The notes below the pieces were generated by a model. The model did not search any database. It was not told the origin of the DNA and saw only the letters and a list, made by a program, of their open reading frames with translations. The position numbers and the translations under genes are program-made. This document shows positions 6,014 through 6,907 of a DNA stretch of 6,907 nucleotides, piece by piece; position 1 is the first letter of the stretch; every line of letters begins with the position of its first letter. Source of the stretch: an uncultured Parabacteroides sp. (GTDB lineage: Bacteria > Bacteroidota > Bacteroidia > Bacteroidales > Tannerellaceae); NCBI GenBank assembly GCA_900552415.1, contig USAD01000154.1:1-6907 (forward strand), written 5' to 3'.

Positions 6014-6421
6014 GCCGAAGACCTGCCCTACATCATCGCCGACGTACTGCGCTACGACCAGGTCGAAAACCCCGTGCGGATACTCAATTACAGCCTGTCG
6101 CTGGCACAGGGGCTGCACCCGGCCGCTACGCTCAAGATCGAGATCAACGGCTGCGAATACGAGCAGACCTCGGTCGGCGACGGCCAGTACGACGCCTTCA
6201 TGCGGGCGCTCAGGCAGATCTACAAGCACCAGCTCGGCCGCGAGTTCCCGATGCTGCGCAACTACACCGTCTCGACCCCGCCCGGCGGACGAACCGATGC
6301 CTTCGTGCAGACGATCATCACGTGGGAGACGGGCGGCAAGGAGTTCAAGACCCGCGGGCTGGATGCCGACCAAACCGAAGCCGCCATCAAGGCGACGATC
6401 AAAATGCTGAACATAATCGAA
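6014..6421 (+). CDS. LeuA-type regulatory domain of 2-isopropylmalate synthase family protein (5' part missing)
   Basis: This stretch encodes the C-terminal allosteric (LeuA_dimer) domain that binds leucine and feeds back on 2-isopropylmalate or citramalate synthases. It is recognisable from [13 protein letters not shown] through [54 protein letters not shown] and [19 protein letters not shown] to LNIIE. The domain seems complete, but the catalytic TIM barrel that should precede it (some 350-380 residues) is absent and replaced in frame by histidine kinase. In Bacteroidales a LeuA-like protein with this regulatory domain is commonly encoded directly before leuB, as here, so the domain and leuB belong to one native operon. 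Codons end mostly in G or C (28 of the first 34). No stop codon follows at the usual family end near 6421: the frame stays open across leuB to the window edge, so the true end is unknown and the end given is the end of homology. Confidence 0.85.
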
Positions 6422-6437
6422 CCATCATACTACGACC

Positions 6438-6907
6438 ATGGATGTTATCATAGCCCTTTTAGCCGGCGACGGCATCGGCCCCGAGATCATTGCCGAGGCC
6501 ACGAAAGTACTCGACCGCACGGCGGCGAAATTCGGCCACCGCATCCGCTACACCGAGGCGCTGGTAGGCGCCGCGGCGATCGACGCCACCGGCAATCCCT
6601 ACCCCGACACGACCCACTGCATCTGCCGCGAGGCCGACGCCGTGCTGTTCGGCGCCATCGGAGATCCCAAATACGACAACAACCCCAAAGCGAAGGTTCG
6701 TCCCGAACAGGGGTTGCTGCGTATGCGCAAGGCCCTGGGGCTCTTCGCCAACCTGCGTCCGGTGGCGCTGTTCGACGCCCTGGCCGACCGTTCGCCGCTC
6801 AAGGCGGAGGTGGTCCGCGGCACGGATTTCATCTGCGTGCGCGAACTCACGGGCGGCATCTACTTCGGCCGTCCGCAGGGCCGCGACGAGGAGGGCGCGC
6901 GCGCCTT
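6438..6907 (+). CDS. leuB: 3-isopropylmalate dehydrogenase, N-terminal part (runs off right edge)
   Basis: The first 156 residues of LeuB, which oxidises and decarboxylates 3-isopropylmalate with NAD+ to 2-oxoisocaproate in the cytoplasmic leucine pathway. The N-terminal GDGIGPEI motif (residues 10-17) is typical of the isocitrate/isopropylmalate dehydrogenase family. [23 protein letters not shown], the substrate-binding [21 protein letters not shown] and [16 protein letters not shown] follow in the order and spacing of bacterial LeuB. The catalytic Tyr region is reached (GGIYFG), whereas the second catalytic Lys and the metal-binding Asp residues lie outside the window. The ATG at 6438 lies 17 bases after the end of LeuA homology and gives the N-terminus [14 protein letters not shown], which is the expected length. 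A TAA at 6414 closes this frame upstream. The gene is GC-rich and matches the LeuA segment in codon style. Confidence 0.93.
   Translation, partial: MDVIIALLAGDGIGPEIIAEATKVLDRTAAKFGHRIRYTEALVGAAAIDATGNPYPDTTHCICREADAVLFGAIGDPKYDNNPKAKVRPEQGLLRMRKALGLFANLRPVALFDALADRSPLKAEVVRGTDFICVRELTGGIYFGRPQGRDEEGARA

Noticed and set aside
5912..6373. Minus-strand open frame of 153 codons opposite the kinase/LeuA junction
   Set aside because: It is antisense to recognisable kinase and LeuA protein sequence; GC-rich coding DNA keeps the opposite strand open. The translation shows no family.
5378..6907. A genuine novel leucine-sensing kinase encoded by the whole open frame
   Set aside because: The product lacks an ATPase domain, codon style changes inside the kinase part, and the end of the frame is an out-of-frame reading of leuB; a chimeric join explains this better. 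It is kept as a testable finding.

Overview
The window reads as gut Bacteroidota (Bacteroidales) DNA, but its two ends do not look as if they come from one genome. Positions 1 to about 5,940 have balanced codon use, Bacteroidales-type secreted glycosidases, an ECF sigma operon with DUF4252 proteins, and a TAnnTTTG-type promoter motif. This would fit Parabacteroides or Bacteroides. From about 5,950 to the end, codons end almost always in G or C and the genes are leucine biosynthesis genes (leuA-type regulatory domain, then leuB). That style would fit Alistipes or another GC-rich Bacteroidales. The genus assignments are inference from style, not from a search.

Layout. On the minus strand, read right to left from about 4,960, there is a compact ECF module: a secreted DUF4252 protein, an ECF sigma-70 factor, a one-pass membrane protein in the anti-sigma position, and a second secreted DUF4252 protein. 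The first three overlap by 11 and 17 bases and the fourth follows after a 4-base gap. Behind a probable promoter of their own come two secreted plant-polysaccharide hydrolases: a complete GH51 alpha-L-arabinofuranosidase and the N-terminal 352 residues of a probable GH9 endoglucanase that runs off the left edge. The hydrolases would act together in the periplasm or at the surface on arabinose-decorated plant cell-wall glycans. Whether the ECF module controls them is not shown.

The 4,964-5,377 intergenic region separates this divergent block from a plus-strand sensor kinase gene. It holds a striking 22-bp-period array of AGTACT hexamers spaced alternately 8 and 14 bp apart, including a perfect 19-bp inverted repeat with an 8-base loop.

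On the plus strand a LytS/YehU-type (His_kinase family) sensor kinase starts at 5,378 with four likely membrane segments and the phospho-acceptor motif. At about 6,013 the same reading frame switches, with no stop or frameshift, into the leucine-binding regulatory domain of a 2-isopropylmalate synthase-like protein; leuB follows in another frame and is cut by the right edge. The kinase has no ATPase domain and the LeuA protein no catalytic domain. Codon style changes about 65 bases before the protein homology changes. The simplest reading is a chimeric join, most likely an assembly artefact, inside sequence conserved between kinase genes and at a short motif (KELVT-like) that would fit both families. 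A natural fusion is less likely but is the most consequential thing to test.
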